A stretch of 64,000 nucleotides of DNA from Septoria linicola (Eukaryota; Ascomycota; Dothideomycetes; Mycosphaerellales; Mycosphaerellaceae). Below the pieces are notes generated by a model. It was given only the letters and a program-made list of their open reading frames with translations, ran no database searches and was not told where the DNA came from. Position 1 is the first letter of the stretch. Every line of letters begins with the position of its first letter. Positions 1 through 12,195 of this stretch are shown here, piece after piece. The stretch covers positions 2,108,001 to 2,172,000 of the forward strand of contig CP099418.1 in assembly GCA_024114885.1 (NCBI GenBank). The letters run 5' to 3'. Both the position numbers and the translations under genes were made by a program.

Positions 1-65
1 GGAGTAGCCAAGTCAAAACAGGAAAGGAAACGTGCGCTAAAACAACAGTAGTACTGTCCGATGGA

Positions 66-1424
66 CTATCGCCTCACAGAGTCCAGCTCCTCGATGAATC
101 TATATATGCCCTCAAAGCCTTGATATTCGAGCGGATCGTGCTTGTGCGATCCATAGCTTCGAGAGTCAATGGACTGAAACTCGGGCGATGACGAGAGCCA
201 TGGGTTCGAGAGCTGCTCTTCCTCTAAGATATCTTCGAAGCCAGTATTGGACTGCGTAGAGTAAGCGGAGGCACTAGATAGCATGTCGTCAAGGCTGATA
301 ACGTGGCGCTGCGAAGCCATCATAGGCTTGGTTTGATAATCGTAAAGATCGGCACCATGCGAGTAGTCGCTCATAGAGGAAGGCTCGTTGCTCGGAGCAA
401 ATGGGAAGAGCAGGGCGATTTCAGTACCAGCGAAAGCGTCGAACGAGGGATCTTGATAGACAGTGCCGCGTTGCACATTGAGCTCCTCGCAGAGGCGTTC
501 AACAGAGTCGGCATCGCAGCCCGGAAAGTGGACGCGGAGATGATCTTTCTGATACGTGATTGGCAAGTCGCCTAGCGCCGACAGTCGTTTGAGATCGTTC
601 AGAATTGCGGCCAGGTCCTTGAGTGCACGAGAGAAGTCTGCAGAGAGAACATCGAGCAAGCCTTCAGTGTGTAGGCTGTGCTTCTCAGAGCGCTGGGACA
701 GGTTGTAGCCCACAACCGAGCTCAACGGAGTGAGCGCAGTGATGGTGGGGTTGATCTGGAAATCGATCCACGAGCCCGGCGTGGCAGTTGGCACAGTGCG
801 CGTCTTCCGGCTCGTCTCCTCTTGCAGCGTCGAAATCGCTCGAAAGCGCTTGTCGCCATGACTATTGGTGCCATCATATTGAGCCTTGCGGCCCTGGGTG
901 AAGAACGCACGCATAGCTTGCGACACGTTCTGCACGACCTGCGACTGCACTGCTGGACCATGGCTGAAGTAGCGAGCGCCTCCAGCGCCGCCTTGCGAGT
1001 ATCCACCAGCAGTGCGGCCGAGGGCACCACCTGTCAGATTGGGGCGGAGCGTGGAGGCAAATGGAGCTCTCCCAGCAGAGGACTGCACGTAGTAGGAAGC
1101 GATGCTCGACTTGGGGAAAGAGCTACGGTCGTAGTGCACGCCTGCCGTGGACCCGGGCGAGGAGGAGAAGTCGCGGATGGTCTGATTGAGCCATCGTCGG
1201 GCGGTCGAATAGTGGCGAGACTGGCTCTGGCGGATGCGCGCGAGGGGGTGGAGCGGCTGCTGGGGGCCAGTGCGAGTGCGAGCAAAGATGGGCTCTAGCT
1301 GCTGCGTGGCTCGCTGGCCGCTGACCTGTGCATCGATGGCCCGAAGGCCTTTGTGGAGTGCAGCCTTGAGGCTCTTCGCGTGGCGAGCCAGCAGGCTGTG
1401 CCACACATGAAGGCCCGGCGGCAT
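66..1424 (-). CDS. Conserved fungal protein, probably mitochondrial
   Basis: A single-exon frame of 452 residues. The N-terminal ~95 residues are rich in Arg, Ser and Ala with almost no acidic residues and include RQSQSRHYSTARRW, which looks like a mitochondrial presequence. A Gly/Ala-rich segment (about 130-150) follows, then a more structured part (about 200-340), then an acidic, Ser-rich tail. The general look resembles filamentous-fungal proteins often labelled 'casein kinase II beta 2 subunit', but I see no CK2-beta zinc finger, so that label should not be taken as function. The start at 1424 is the first ATG of the frame. It is transcribed divergently from DIS3 over 260 bp. Confidence 0.7.
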   Translation of the reverse strand: MPPGLHVWHSLLARHAKSLKAALHKGLRAIDAQVSGQRATQQLEPIFARTRTGPQQPLHPLARIRQSQSRHYSTARRWLNQTIRDFSSSPGSTAGVHYDRSSFPKSSIASYYVQSSAGRAPFASTLRPNLTGGALGRTAGGYSQGGAGGARYFSHGPAVQSQVVQNVSQAMRAFFTQGRKAQYDGTNSHGDKRFRAISTLQEETSRKTRTVPTATPGSWIDFQINPTITALTPLSSVVGYNLSQRSEKHSLHTEGLLDVLSADFSRALKDLAAILNDLKRLSALGDLPITYQKDHLRVHFPGCDADSVERLCEELNVQRGTVYQDPSFDAFAGTEIALLFPFAPSNEPSSMSDYSHGADLYDYQTKPMMASQRHVISLDDMLSSASAYSTQSNTGFEDILEEEQLSNPWLSSSPEFQSIDSRSYGSHKHDPLEYQGFEGIYRFIEELDSVRR

Positions 1425-1684
1425 GATGGGTTGATGTTCAGCTCAGCTAGAGTGAGCTGTGGTGAGAAGTGATGGTGGACGGAGTGAGAGTGAGAGTGAG
1501 AGTGAGAGACACCAAGGCACAGATCCGACGTCAATCGCAAGGTGGCGATGCAGATCACTGCTCGGCCCGTCGTTGTCCGAAGGCACGTGCACAGCCTTCG
1601 AATTTGGTCTTCGTCAACATATCCATCTCGCAAACAGCCGCCCCCATCACATTCCCACCACCGGCCCCGTACCGACGCCTGAAC
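1425..1684. promoter_or_regulatory. Divergent promoter with GAGAGT microsatellite
   Basis: A 260-bp intergenic region between the minus-strand gene and the DIS3 start. It holds a short GAGAGT-type tandem repeat at about 1484-1507. The repeat is open in the DIS3 frame and would encode a Val-Arg run if an upstream ATG at 1469 were used. Confidence 0.5.
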
Positions 1685-4666
1685 ATGACTTCGCTGAAGA
1701 GGTCGTATGCGTCCACCGGCGCTGCCACGACGCTGAGCAGCAAAACGTACCTTCGGACCCTCAAGTCGGGCAAGGTGCAAAAAGTCGTTCGCGAGCTCTA
1801 TCTACGCCAAGATATACCCTGCTCCTCGAACCTGTGCACAGAATGTGTCGACATTGCCCCGGCTGGGTTTCACGGTCAGAAAGAGCCCTTCGTGCTGTCT
1901 GCCACGCCACCTGCTACCAAGCTTTATACCCAAGGACACTACCTGGTACCCGATACAAATGCCTTTCTAAACGCCATGGACTTTTTCGAAGCCGAGAATG
2001 CGGTACACGATGTGATTGTGCTGCAGACCGTATTGGAAGAAGTCAAGAACCGATCTCTCCCGCTGTATCATAGACTGATAGCCTTGACTAAGAATGATGG
2101 CAAGAGGTTTTATGTCTTCTTCAATGACTTTCGTCTCGAGACCTACGCCACGCGAGAAGCAGGTGAGACCATCAATGACCGAAACGACCGTGGCATCAGG
2201 AAAGCGTGTACGTGGTACTCTGAGCATCTGCAGAAAGCTGTGGCGGCTCGGCAAAGCATACGATGTCCAATCATTGTGATGTTGTCAGATGATAAAGACA
2301 GCTTGCGCAAGGCAAAGCTGGAGGGCGTGGTCGCTGCAAATCTACACGACTATGTTTCAAGCCTGCCAGACGCCGACCGCCTGCTTGACATGGTTGCCTC
2401 CAGCCGTGACCAGCGCGCTGCACGCGACGCCAAACCCCAGCTGCTTTACCCTGACTATCTGTCCATGTCTGCGATGCTCACGGGCGTCAAGAATGGCACA
2501 ATGCATCAAGGCACATTCAGCGTGTCGCCCTACAACTATCTGGAAGGCACCGTACATGTCCCGGCTTTTGCTCGGCCAATCATCATACAAGGTCGAGAGA
2601 ATAGCAACAGAGCAGTATCAGGCGACATCGTGGTGTTGGAAGTTTTGCCCACAGACCAATGGAAAGCGCCGTCCAGCAAAGTCATTGAGGAGGAAGACAT
2701 CAACAAAAATGACAATGCTGAAAACGAAGATGACTCTGTTGAAGGCGTCGTGTCCGCCCAAGAACGCAAAGCTCTCCGGGAAGAGGTCAAGCGTGCCCAT
2801 GGCAAAGTGGGTGAAGGCAAGGCTCAGCCAACTGCGCGTGTAGTTGGAATAATCAAGCGCAACTGGCGACAATACGTTGGCCACATCGACAAAGATTCGG
2901 TCAAGACTGGCGCAAAGCAGAGCCGAGCACAACAGACTGTCTTCCTGATACCCATGGACAAACGCATCCCGAAAATCAGAGTTCGCACGAGACAGGCTGG
3001 AGACCTACTGGGAAAGCGGGTCCTGGTTACCATTGACTCTTGGGACCGCGAGTCGCGCTATCCTGTCGGCCACTTCATTCGTAGTCTGGGTGAGCTGGAA
3101 ACCAAGGGCGCCGAAACCGAAGCTCTTCTATTGGAATGGGACGTCCAGTATCGTCCGTTCCCCAAAACTGTACTTGATTGCTTGCCCGCTGAAGGACACG
3201 ATTGGAAAGTGCCAGCAGATGTCAGCGATCCAGGCTGGAGAGGCCGACGGGATCTACGCGATGAACTCATTTGCTCAATTGATCCTCCAGGCTGTGTGGA
3301 CATCGATGATGCTTTGCACGCAAAGAAACTGCCAAATGGCAACTTCGAGGTTGGTGTGCACATTGCAGATGTCTCGCACTTCGTCAAGCCGAACAACGCC
3401 ATGGACAAGGAGGCCGCACTTCGTGGAACGACTGTCTACCTGGTCGATAAGCGTATTGACATGCTGCCCATGCTGCTGGGCACCGACCTCTGCTCTCTCA
3501 AACCATATGTTGAGCGTTATGCTTTCAGTGTACTGTGGGAGTTGGACCAGAACGCCGACACCGTCAACGCCACATTCACCAAAAGTGTGATCAAATCTCG
3601 AGAGGCCTTCAGCTACGAACGTGCTCAGCTTCGCATAGACGACCAGTCACAGCAGGATGAACTTACTCAGGGTATGCGCCACCTCATGTATCTGTCAAAG
3701 AAGCTCCGAGCCAAGCGAATGGCAGCCGGTGCATTGAATCTGGCATCGCCAGAAGTCCGAGTGGAAACAGAAAGTGAAACTTCTGACCCCGTAGATGTCA
3801 AGACCAAGCAGCTACTCGACACCAACCAGCTCGTTGAAGAGTTCATGTTGCTTGCCAACATCTCGGTCGCAGGCAAGAATTACGAAGCTTTCCCACAAAC
3901 TGCGCTCCTACGTCGCCACGCCGCGCCTCCGAAGACGAACTTTGAGGAGCTCAGCAATCAGCTCAAGACCAAAAAGGGCCTGGAAATCCGCTCCGACTCG
4001 TCCAAAGCTCTTGCAGACAGCTTAGACGAATGTGTAGACTCCCAGGAGCCATTCTTCAACACTTTGGTTCGGATTCTTGCCACGCGATGCATGATGTCAG
4101 CCGAATACTTCTGTTCTGGCACCCAAGCCTATCCCGAGTTCCGCCATTATGGTCTTGCTTCCGAAATTTACACGCATTTCACGAGTCCCATTCGACGCTA
4201 CGCCGATCTCGAGGCGCATCGGCAACTGGCTGCCGCCATTGAATACGAGCCTCTTGATGCTTCTCTGCAGTCCAGACACAAGCTGGAAGGCGTGTGCAAG
4301 AATATCAATGTGCGCCACCGAAATGCACAAATGGCTGGGCGCGCGAGTGTAGAGTACTACGTAGGCCAGGCACTCAAAGGTCGTGTCATTGAAGAGGACG
4401 GCTTCATTATGCGGATTTTCAGCAATGGCTTCGTGGTCTTCGTTCCACGATTCGGCATTGAAGGACTCGTTCGCCTGAAGGACTTCGGAGGCGAAGCTGA
4501 CAGAGAGCCAGAAAGCACATTCAATGCGGACGATTACTCGCTGGAGATCAAAGAGGGTAGCAGAGCGGGAACGAAGGTCGAACTGTTTCAGAAGATCAAG
4601 GTGCGAATCAGCGATGAAGCTGAGGAGAGCACAGGAAAGCGGAAGATCAAGCTTGGTCTGGTATAA
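1685..4666 (+). CDS. DIS3: Exosome exo/endoribonuclease Dis3/Rrp44
   Basis: Catalytic subunit of the RNA exosome, degrading RNA 3'-5' and cutting it internally in nucleus and cytoplasm. The intronless frame gives 993 residues from ATG 1685 (MTSLKRSYAS), close to yeast Dis3. Near residue 45 there is a CR3-type C-x4-C-x2-C motif. A PIN domain follows, with VPDTN near residue 88. Next come two cold-shock folds and the RNB domain, with its acidic site in DPPGCVDIDDALH (about 535-545) and the conserved FTSPIRRYADLEAHRQL. A C-terminal S1 domain ends in KRKIKLGLV. The frame is open upstream to 1469, but that extension is low-complexity Val-Arg and unlike the family, so 1685 is preferred. Confidence 0.97.
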   Translation: MTSLKRSYASTGAATTLSSKTYLRTLKSGKVQKVVRELYLRQDIPCSSNLCTECVDIAPAGFHGQKEPFVLSATPPATKLYTQGHYLVPDTNAFLNAMDFFEAENAVHDVIVLQTVLEEVKNRSLPLYHRLIALTKNDGKRFYVFFNDFRLETYATREAGETINDRNDRGIRKACTWYSEHLQKAVAARQSIRCPIIVMLSDDKDSLRKAKLEGVVAANLHDYVSSLPDADRLLDMVASSRDQRAARDAKPQLLYPDYLSMSAMLTGVKNGTMHQGTFSVSPYNYLEGTVHVPAFARPIIIQGRENSNRAVSGDIVVLEVLPTDQWKAPSSKVIEEEDINKNDNAENEDDSVEGVVSAQERKALREEVKRAHGKVGEGKAQPTARVVGIIKRNWRQYVGHIDKDSVKTGAKQSRAQQTVFLIPMDKRIPKIRVRTRQAGDLLGKRVLVTIDSWDRESRYPVGHFIRSLGELETKGAETEALLLEWDVQYRPFPKTVLDCLPAEGHDWKVPADVSDPGWRGRRDLRDELICSIDPPGCVDIDDALHAKKLPNGNFEVGVHIADVSHFVKPNNAMDKEAALRGTTVYLVDKRIDMLPMLLGTDLCSLKPYVERYAFSVLWELDQNADTVNATFTKSVIKSREAFSYERAQLRIDDQSQQDELTQGMRHLMYLSKKLRAKRMAAGALNLASPEVRVETESETSDPVDVKTKQLLDTNQLVEEFMLLANISVAGKNYEAFPQTALLRRHAAPPKTNFEELSNQLKTKKGLEIRSDSSKALADSLDECVDSQEPFFNTLVRILATRCMMSAEYFCSGTQAYPEFRHYGLASEIYTHFTSPIRRYADLEAHRQLAAAIEYEPLDASLQSRHKLEGVCKNINVRHRNAQMAGRASVEYYVGQALKGRVIEEDGFIMRIFSNGFVVFVPRFGIEGLVRLKDFGGEADREPESTFNADDYSLEIKEGSRAGTKVELFQKIKVRISDEAEESTGKRKIKLGLV

Positions 4667-7600
4667 TCGTTTCCAGCGACGTAGAACAGTGCAGAAAGAC
4701 AACAAATTGCCAAAGCGCATTACTTCCTTGGCCGTTCTCGGGCGTAGTGGCACCCTTTGCGAATCGTGGATGTCGTACAGGAAACAACCACGCGCCTATG
4801 CAGATACCCGTAGATTGCGTCACATTTTGGACAAATCGGCTCTTACTCTGCATAGATGCAGTTACGCGTATAGATCGTAGACGCTGCACGAGCGTTGATG
4901 CAGGTAACCGCTGTGTGCCAATGTGGCGTCAGAATAGCTCGCCATAAGTGGGAGCTTGCCACGTCAGACATCCACGGTTAACACAGTTCAAGAGCATGGT
5001 GTAATTTGAGTTTTGGAGGGTCTGTATAATTTGCGCTCAGGTCCATAATCATACTCATGCACAGCTTCAATCTCATCTCAACCTGCGAACAACCAATTTC
5101 AGCGACACACAGTGAGAATGCAGCTGATATGCTCAAGCTACACCAGAAAGTCTTTTGATTCATAGTTGACAATGTACGATGCGCAGAATTTGGCTCGGGA
5201 AGCCATCTCGAGTCCACCGATTATCCCGGGCGTCGATGCGAAGTGCGATCTTGCACGAAACTGCAAGACATCATCAGCGCAAGACGATTACGTGTTGCCT
5301 AGCGCGGGACTATATTTCTCTCCCCATGAGCGCCTGACTTCCTGCTTTGGGCTTCGAGATTCTCCCACGCTAGCGATCGCTGAGACCGTGATGTGCGCTA
5401 GGCGGTAGCCTTGTTGGAAAGGAGTGGCGTTAGGCGCTTCGAGGTCGATCGGACGGGTGACCATGGTCAATATTTGCGAGGCACACGGCATAGTCAGTAG
5501 TATCAACTCGTTACGTTCGAGGCTTGCCAAACTGGAGGGCTTCTTCAGCTAGCTTGCATGCCTTGATTGTGACCTGACTTGACTTGCCACACCAGCTACA
5601 GCTGAAGACTTTTGCGGAATAGGCAATGGCAATCAGATCGATCGGACTCGTGAAGTAGGTGAGACAACAGTCTGGCATAGACGCGTCGTTCTAATCAGCG
5701 GGACAGTTCGCGATATCGAAGGAATCCTTCGATTAACAATGAAGTCTCCAGAATACATCGTGCTTGAAACCTGCTCGCTCGTGGTGAATCCACGTTTTGA
5801 GCACTGGCTTGGTGTAACTGCAATCCATCCGCTCCAATTGAAAAGAGCTATGCAAGTCTTGGTGCAGAAGTGCCCGTTCGTGTAGCAATATACCAGAAAC
5901 GCAATCTACAGCGTGTTATGACTTGAAGCCCGGCGCATTTTGCCATTGGTAACCTGCTGTATCTCCATGACGTTGCACATGCTCATGGACATCGAACTGG
6001 CGCACACGTTCACGGTTTTACTCGTCGAGTTGATTGTCTATCCTGCGACAACTTTAGAAACGTGAAACAGTCAGTTGACATCGGTGAAGCAGTGAAGTAC
6101 TCACGCGAATGCAGCGGTGTGTATCGATCATGATGATTCGTTACCACTCGCCATCATGCTGCAGGATACAAGCTACCTGCGGGTCCATGTGATCTACCCT
6201 GGAAAGTTTCGCATAGCATTGATGCAGCTCGAAGTGGAGTCAACCACAGTTACTTCGATTGCACTTCCTAGGCTAGACCAGGGTTAAGAAACCAGAAATC
6301 CGGCCTACCAATCGTGGTGCCAGACTACATTGCTATTCTGCAAGCTTCGTCGGCCAACGGACTTCTGAAGGAGGCACGATCTTGGAGTCTCGTATCGCGG
6401 CGAAACCTCGAACAGGTGATCAAAGTATCGGAAAGCAAGCCACGATCTTCTTCTTCGTGGAAGCAGTATCGCTCGAAGATAGAGTGCTCTGTACGTAGGC
6501 TGGAAGGCCTCCCTTGTCGTGTGATCAATGATTCCTGGTCCTTCCTGTTTGCGGTTCCCTGTTTCAACCAGTGCATCGTTCTATGGGTACGGCGACGCCT
6601 GTCGCCATGCTGCGGCCCGCATGGGAAAAGGCAGAAGTAACCACTGACTGTAGTGCAGTGAGCCGAAGTGGACGATCGATGCTCCACGACAGATCTTCAT
6701 GGCCAGCGAGTATCGAGGCGCACATCTGGTGCAATGCGTGACAAACGATGCTTGATTCAGCTGACCAAGAAGATCACGACCATGTGCTCTTTTTGCGCAC
6801 CAATGATGTAACTCTAAAGCTGAACGTGTCGGTCGCCTGGTAGTAGGGCGATATGCGCCAGGGAGATACCCAAAGGATCATGATTACCGGAGACTAGCAG
6901 CAAGTACATTGACCTGTCGCCACGATTGACCCGCCCATACAGGATCCTGTAGCAAGCTGCAGCGGGTGACAATGTTGTGTGGGCGCATAGCATTCTGCCG
7001 AGAGGAGTGGCGCGGGATGTATACCATGTGAGGTCGATCCATGAGGCAGGGAAGGCGGGTATCTGCATTAATGGCTGTAGCTCTAAGGTCGCTGGGAGAC
7101 AAAATCAGGCGTCATCTGAAAGCCCGTGGCCGGAAGAGCACAACACAAATCAGGTCAAATGGTGCAAGATTCGTGCAGGCGTGGTGAGCTCCGAACAGCC
7201 AAAGGTACAAAGTGGTGGCAGTGAACAAAGCGCGGGATACCAGAGCTTCCAAAGGTCATCCACCAACCCCTCGTTCGTATCTCCACGGTGCTATTGGCCA
7301 GAAATACCCTTGCATACTGCTTTATGATCATTCGATAGTGTCAGCGGCGACGGAGCTTTGCCTACGACAGTATGACCAGCAGCAGGCTGGGTTATCTTTG
7401 GTGCTTCCTTGGTAGCCAAGCCGTCTCGGGTCCCTCGATGTCGCGAAGAGAGCTGCAGTAGGCTAATAACATGCGATGGCGCAGTGGTCGAGCAGGTCGG
7501 AGGGTGCAGCAGCAGCGGCGCGACCACATTCGGTTAGGCTGGTATGTGAGCAATCATGCAGAGGCGTCCGCGCGGGACGGGCAGATCGCAGATGAACGAG

Positions 7601-9339
7601 TCGAGGCGTGAGCAGAGAGTGGTGAGAGCAAAGCAGTATAAGCCACAGAGGTGCTCCACCAGAGCATGCGATTGGAAGTCACGACCACTCGCTGCGGGAG
7701 CCGTGTTGCAGCAGGCGTGCATTTCCTTCGGTCTCGTTCTGCTGCTCCAGTGTCCGCAAAGGGAAGCATTTTGCACAAATCGTGCCTGTCCACGGATAGC
7801 AGGCACAGAAAGTCGTCGTGGTTTGGTTTTCAGCCGCAACCGCCTCGGCGATCACGGTTCGCACTAACTTACGCAACGGGAGAAGCTATTGTAGATTGGC
7901 ACTCAGACCACCACCACCACCATACCCAGACAGACAGCCAGACCTCATCCGCGTATACCCCTTCCATCCACTCTCGCAGCTCGTTCGTGCCAGCGTTGCA
8001 ACAACCAAGAAAACGACCGACCGTCACGCATAGACCGCCGATACTGGAGAGTCCGTGCCGGCACGACGTTGTCTGTTCTGTACCATCGCTACCAACGCCG
8101 TGGCGAGCAGCTTTCACGCAACGAATCACGACGTGAAGGGATCGAACGGCACAGCATTTACTCTGTTGGAAACTGACCGCCTTGGACTTGGCGCTCTGCA
8201 TTCACAAGTGAGTCCAATTTTCCGTCTACCCAGCGTCCCATCATTCGCGCTGCTGCCAGCACACCGGGCTCCATCACGCAATCTATTCCTTCTTCGCGCG
8301 CCTGGTCTCTGGCTCCTCGGTCCACCGAGCCCAGCTCGATATCCCTTGCGTGTCGCGGTCCAGCGCCTGGCCAGCACGTGTAACCCCAGCGCCGCTTCGA
8401 GCAATGCATTGATTCTCATGTCGCCGCCTGACGAGCAGCGCCGCAGCTAGAGTGGTCCTGCCGTCTCCGCGGCGCCCGTTGAGCGTTTCTGGCAAAAGCG
8501 GTCAGAACACGAGTGATGTTGCTGGGACGCGGATCCAGGCTATACACATCGTGTTCGGCGGCATCGGATTGCAGGACGAAGGATGAAGCTGACTGTGTCG
8601 AAAAGGAATAGCCTGGACGGGGATCACCTCTGTCTCCCTCGTCCGTTGCCGCCTCTCTCTCTGCCTGCCTGCCTGCCTGCCTGCCTGTCTGCTGATTCTG
8701 CTGCATGTGCATCTGGCAGCCGTGGTAGAGACGGAGCTCGCTCTCATCTGCTTCGTCGCTAGCGCTCTCTGCGTCATTCGGGGCGTGCGACGCTCGGACT
8801 GCCGTCCTGCAGAGCTTGTGCCACACACTGGCGGCGGTTGCTGGTTGCTCTCGGCACATCAACCCATCGGCCCTCACTTGCAGCCTACTCGACCTTGCTT
8901 CGCCCGCAACCAACACCACCGTTTGCGACCCCTCCTGCGTCCCAGCCGTTGCGGTCGGCCTACAGGGTTTCTCCAGCTGGACCGCGAGCTTATCTGTGCT
9001 GCTCGTCAAACTTTGGGATCGTGCAGCGCTGCGCTCCGTCCCTGGTCGCGAGCTATTCTCCACTTCAAACAACGACAGGCAAAGCTGTGCGCGCGCGAGG
9101 ACCACCCAACTACCCGTCGCTGTCCCATGCGCATCCAGCACTTGCGCGCGAGCCCCCGAGTATCTCCATCGCCTCACCGCCACCGGCGCGCAACTCGAGA
9201 CAGCAGCGCCTGATCCAGCGTTGGCTGTGCGACAGCTCCGTACCGACTCTACGTGCTCGATGCCAGGTCGCGGGATGTGATGCTGGCTGTGTCGCATCGG
9301 AGCTTCGAAGTATTATCTACATTACACGCCGGCCTGGAC
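4667..9339. other. Long gene-free region
   Basis: About 4.7 kb between DIS3 and RSC7 without a recognisable gene. Many short overlapping frames exist on both strands, but none resembles a protein family or has coding-like composition. Simple sequence includes a CCA run at about 7910-7925 and a CTGC tract at about 8661-8686. The part from about 7,500 onward is richer in C and T on the plus strand, as in long fungal 5' leaders, and may be leader or promoter of RSC7. Confidence 0.6.
8661..8686. repeat. CTGC microsatellite
   Basis: About six tandem copies of CTGC, flanked by a CT-rich tract, in the presumed upstream region of RSC7. Confidence 0.85.
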
Positions 9340-11372
9340 ATGGAAGACTCGGGCACCATCAACCCAGCAGCTTTGAATGCGCTTGGTAAGCCATCTCTCC
9401 GTCGTCCTCTGCCAACAGCTCGACATTCGACGCGTCGGCCATGCTTCGACCATCGAGCCTTTGAGTACATCAACTAAATGGTTGCACATGCTGATCATCT
9501 CTTCAATCCTCCAGCAAACACAATTTCACCCAATCTCTTATCAGCGGCGAGCCCACGTGGGCAAAAGCGCAGTCGAACACCCGAATCGTACACTGCGCCA
9601 GGCGTCAATACAGAAGGTGGTATGTACATGGAGGCACACGCTATTTCCAGCATCGAGGAAGCCATGAATATGGGCTGCACCTTAAAGAGAACGGCATGCT
9701 GATATATCTCGGTCTCACAGATGACGCCAAGACCAACAAGATACGCAAAATAAAAGCTGAGCAGAGCCCGGCGCCAACGAACATGTCCATGGCAGTAGGT
9801 CACCAACCGGTGCAGACTCCGCATATGAGGACATCATCTCTATCACATGCGTCGCCTACGCAGGCATCGCCGACCAGGTCTACACCGGGATCTGTGTCAA
9901 AACCGCCTGTGGTCAAAGCGCTGCCTACCGTGAGAGACCACACGACAGACCAGCTAGGACCAGAAGGTGACGAGTACATCCCACGTGAGACCGACGAAGC
10001 AGGCGAAACAAAGGTATCCAAGGATGGCTATCCGCTGGGAGAACGCAAATACAGATGCCGAACTTTCCACGTGCCCAACCGTGGCGAGAAGCTCTTCATG
10101 CTCGCGACTGAGTGTGCGCGCGTGCTAGGCTACCGTGATTCCTACCTGCTGTTTAACAAGAACAGGTCGCTGTACAAAATCATCGCAAACCAAACAGAAA
10201 AGGACAACCTCATCCAACAGGAAATTCTACCCTACTCCTACAGATCACGACAAATAGCCATTGTTACCGCTCGCTCCATGTTCCGACAATTTGGGAGTCG
10301 TCTGATTGAAGGTGGCCGTCGTGTTCGCGATGACTATTGGGAAGCCAAGGCACGAAAACAGGGCTTCACTGAAGATGACCCAGCAGGGGAGAAACGCCCT
10401 GGAGCCGCTCGAGCTCGAGAGCAGGCCGCTGCAGAAGCTGCTGCAAGCCATGCAAACGCCATTAACTCTCTGCCCCAGGGTGAGGTCATCTACAGCAATG
10501 CAGGTTTGGATGGTGGCCCTCCAGGTCTCGGACAGCCGTCGCTCGCTCCACTGCCAATGATTCACCTCCCAAGCGAGGATCTACGGCCCAGTGCCTCTGG
10601 TGGTATCCTCCGGCCGAGACAGGAAGTGACTGGTCCTGCGTACATTGATGCTACGAGATCAAGCGCCCCTTCAGATATCATGACCCAAGCTGTCGGGGCT
10701 GCGGATTTCAATAAGCAATTGGCTGCACAACGAGAGCACCGCAGAAGCTATCTGCAAAACTACTGGGAGCGTCCCCATGAGCAGCAGACGACAGAAGCGC
10801 CGGCCGAACAAGCCGGAGCCAGCACAGTCGCACCGCAGAATCTGCAAAGCCCTCAAAGTGTTGCACAGCAACGACAGGACATGCCGCAGGCATATTCGGG
10901 GTACCAGAACCAGCAAAACACAATGCCTTCACCGGTCCAGACAATGCATCGAGCAGCTACCTCCAGCCAAATCCACCATGGCTCTCCGTCAATGGCCATG
11001 AACGCGCAACATCGGCAGACTCCATCTTACAACTATCAACAAAATCAGATGTGGCCACCTCCACAGCCGCAGCCTTCACCACTTGGGCAGTCTCACATGT
11101 CGGGCTACGGTCAGCAGCAGCAACCACAGCAGCAGCAACAGCAGCACCACTCCCAGATGCCACCGCCTCAGATGCCCGGCCAAGGCATGAGTTATGCTCA
11201 GCAGCTTGGCCAGATGAACTCTGCGTATGGCGGCATGAACAGAAGCATGTACCAGCCAAACCCAAGTCAGTACATGGGCGGTCAGACTCAATCCGGCGCT
11301 GGACCACAACCAGGCATGCAAGGCTGGGCTGGTCCGGGCAGCAGTATGCCCCAGAACTATGGCTACCAATGA
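9340..11372 (+). CDS. RSC7: RSC/SWI-SNF subunit Rsc7/Swp82 family
   Basis: Chromatin-remodelling complex subunit of the Npl6/Rsc7 family, acting in the nucleus. Predicted exons are 9340-9385, 9515-9619 and 9721-11372; both introns are phase 1 and the product is 600 residues. The N-terminus reads MEDSGTINPAALNAL, joined to NTISPNLL and then to DDAKTNKIRK. The conserved core (about residues 140-250) contains DEYIPRETDEAGETKVSKDGYPLGERKYRCRTF and the helical FMLATECARVLGYRDSYLLFNKN region. The C-terminal third is Gln/Pro/Met-rich with a poly-Gln block at about 11116-11150, typical of such subunits. An in-frame ATG at 9280 could add 20 residues. Confidence 0.9.
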
Positions 11373-12195
11373 TTTCTCAAAGTCAAGATTGCCAATGTGA
11401 CCCTAAGACCAATCTTTCGGGTCGGTCACACACATCCACCAACTCTCCACTTCTCGTAAACCCTTGGACCGGTCGAGGCATGACACACTAGGGACCGAAG
11501 CATCTATACCCCTTTGGACTGGCGTTGGCGTTGTCCTTCCTCCATGGATCGCTTCTCTTTGCAGATATAACATCATCGTTATCTTTCGTTGCCGGTCTCG
11601 TACCGTACTGCCCGTGGAATATACACATATTGGGGTCGAGATCGACAGTAGCATCATCTACGGTCTCGGCTGGTCGCAATGCGATCTTTGCCTGTTCGTG
11701 CGTTTGCATCTAGCATCCACTTAGGAGGACCTGTTCTTGCTCGGCATTAATAAGGCATAGCGGATGAGACTTTTGGTACGAAATGGTGACGATACCCAGA
11801 TTTGATTTTATGTGCTTGCGCGACGCATTGCTCTTGTTATTTGATCGCGTTACCGTATGCATCGGATATTAGTATGTAGAGACGAACGGCATGCGAGGCG
11901 ACGAAGTGCGAATGCTGGGTTAGAGACCATTTCAGGCATTTCAAGTTATGTGTCCGTCTTAGATTTGATCAGTGCACTTGTTTCTGCGTGCCGTTGTGCA
12001 AAACATCAATTTGTATGAACTTATGTTTCAACGCTGCAACAGATGCGATTCAATCCGAAGTGGCTCCAGCAATCTAGTGTTGGAGCTAACCCAAAGCAGA
12101 AAAGCCCCCACGACGCAAAAGAAAAGTCGAGTCATGTCATGTCTGGTGGACCAGACGTACGAGGATAAATTGACATCTATAGCGTACTATATTGT
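11373..12195. other. Intergenic, RSC7 3' region
   Basis: About 0.8 kb holding the presumed RSC7 3' UTR and the downstream flank of the minus-strand tRNA. An A-rich run at about 12116-12132 gives T4 tracts on the minus strand, about 65 nt past the tRNA end, and could act as a Pol III terminator. No gene is seen. Confidence 0.5.

Noticed and set aside
1469..1684. In-frame N-terminal extension of DIS3
   Set aside because: Encoded by a microsatellite (Val-Arg repeat) and absent from the family; the ATG at 1685 gives the usual start.
6314..6687. Overlapping frames of 108 and 120 codons on opposite strands
   Set aside because: Mutually antisense, no family resemblance, probably chance.
7468..7510. 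Possible tRNA start (TGGCGCAGTGG) on the plus strand
   Set aside because: No anticodon stem or T arm downstream.
8416..9297. 293-codon open frame on the minus strand upstream of RSC7
   Set aside because: Compositionally biased (Ser, Ala, Arg, Gln), runs through the CTGC repeat as Gly-Arg-Gln-Ala and resembles no family; it is opposite a pyrimidine-rich leader, which leaves minus-strand frames open by chance.
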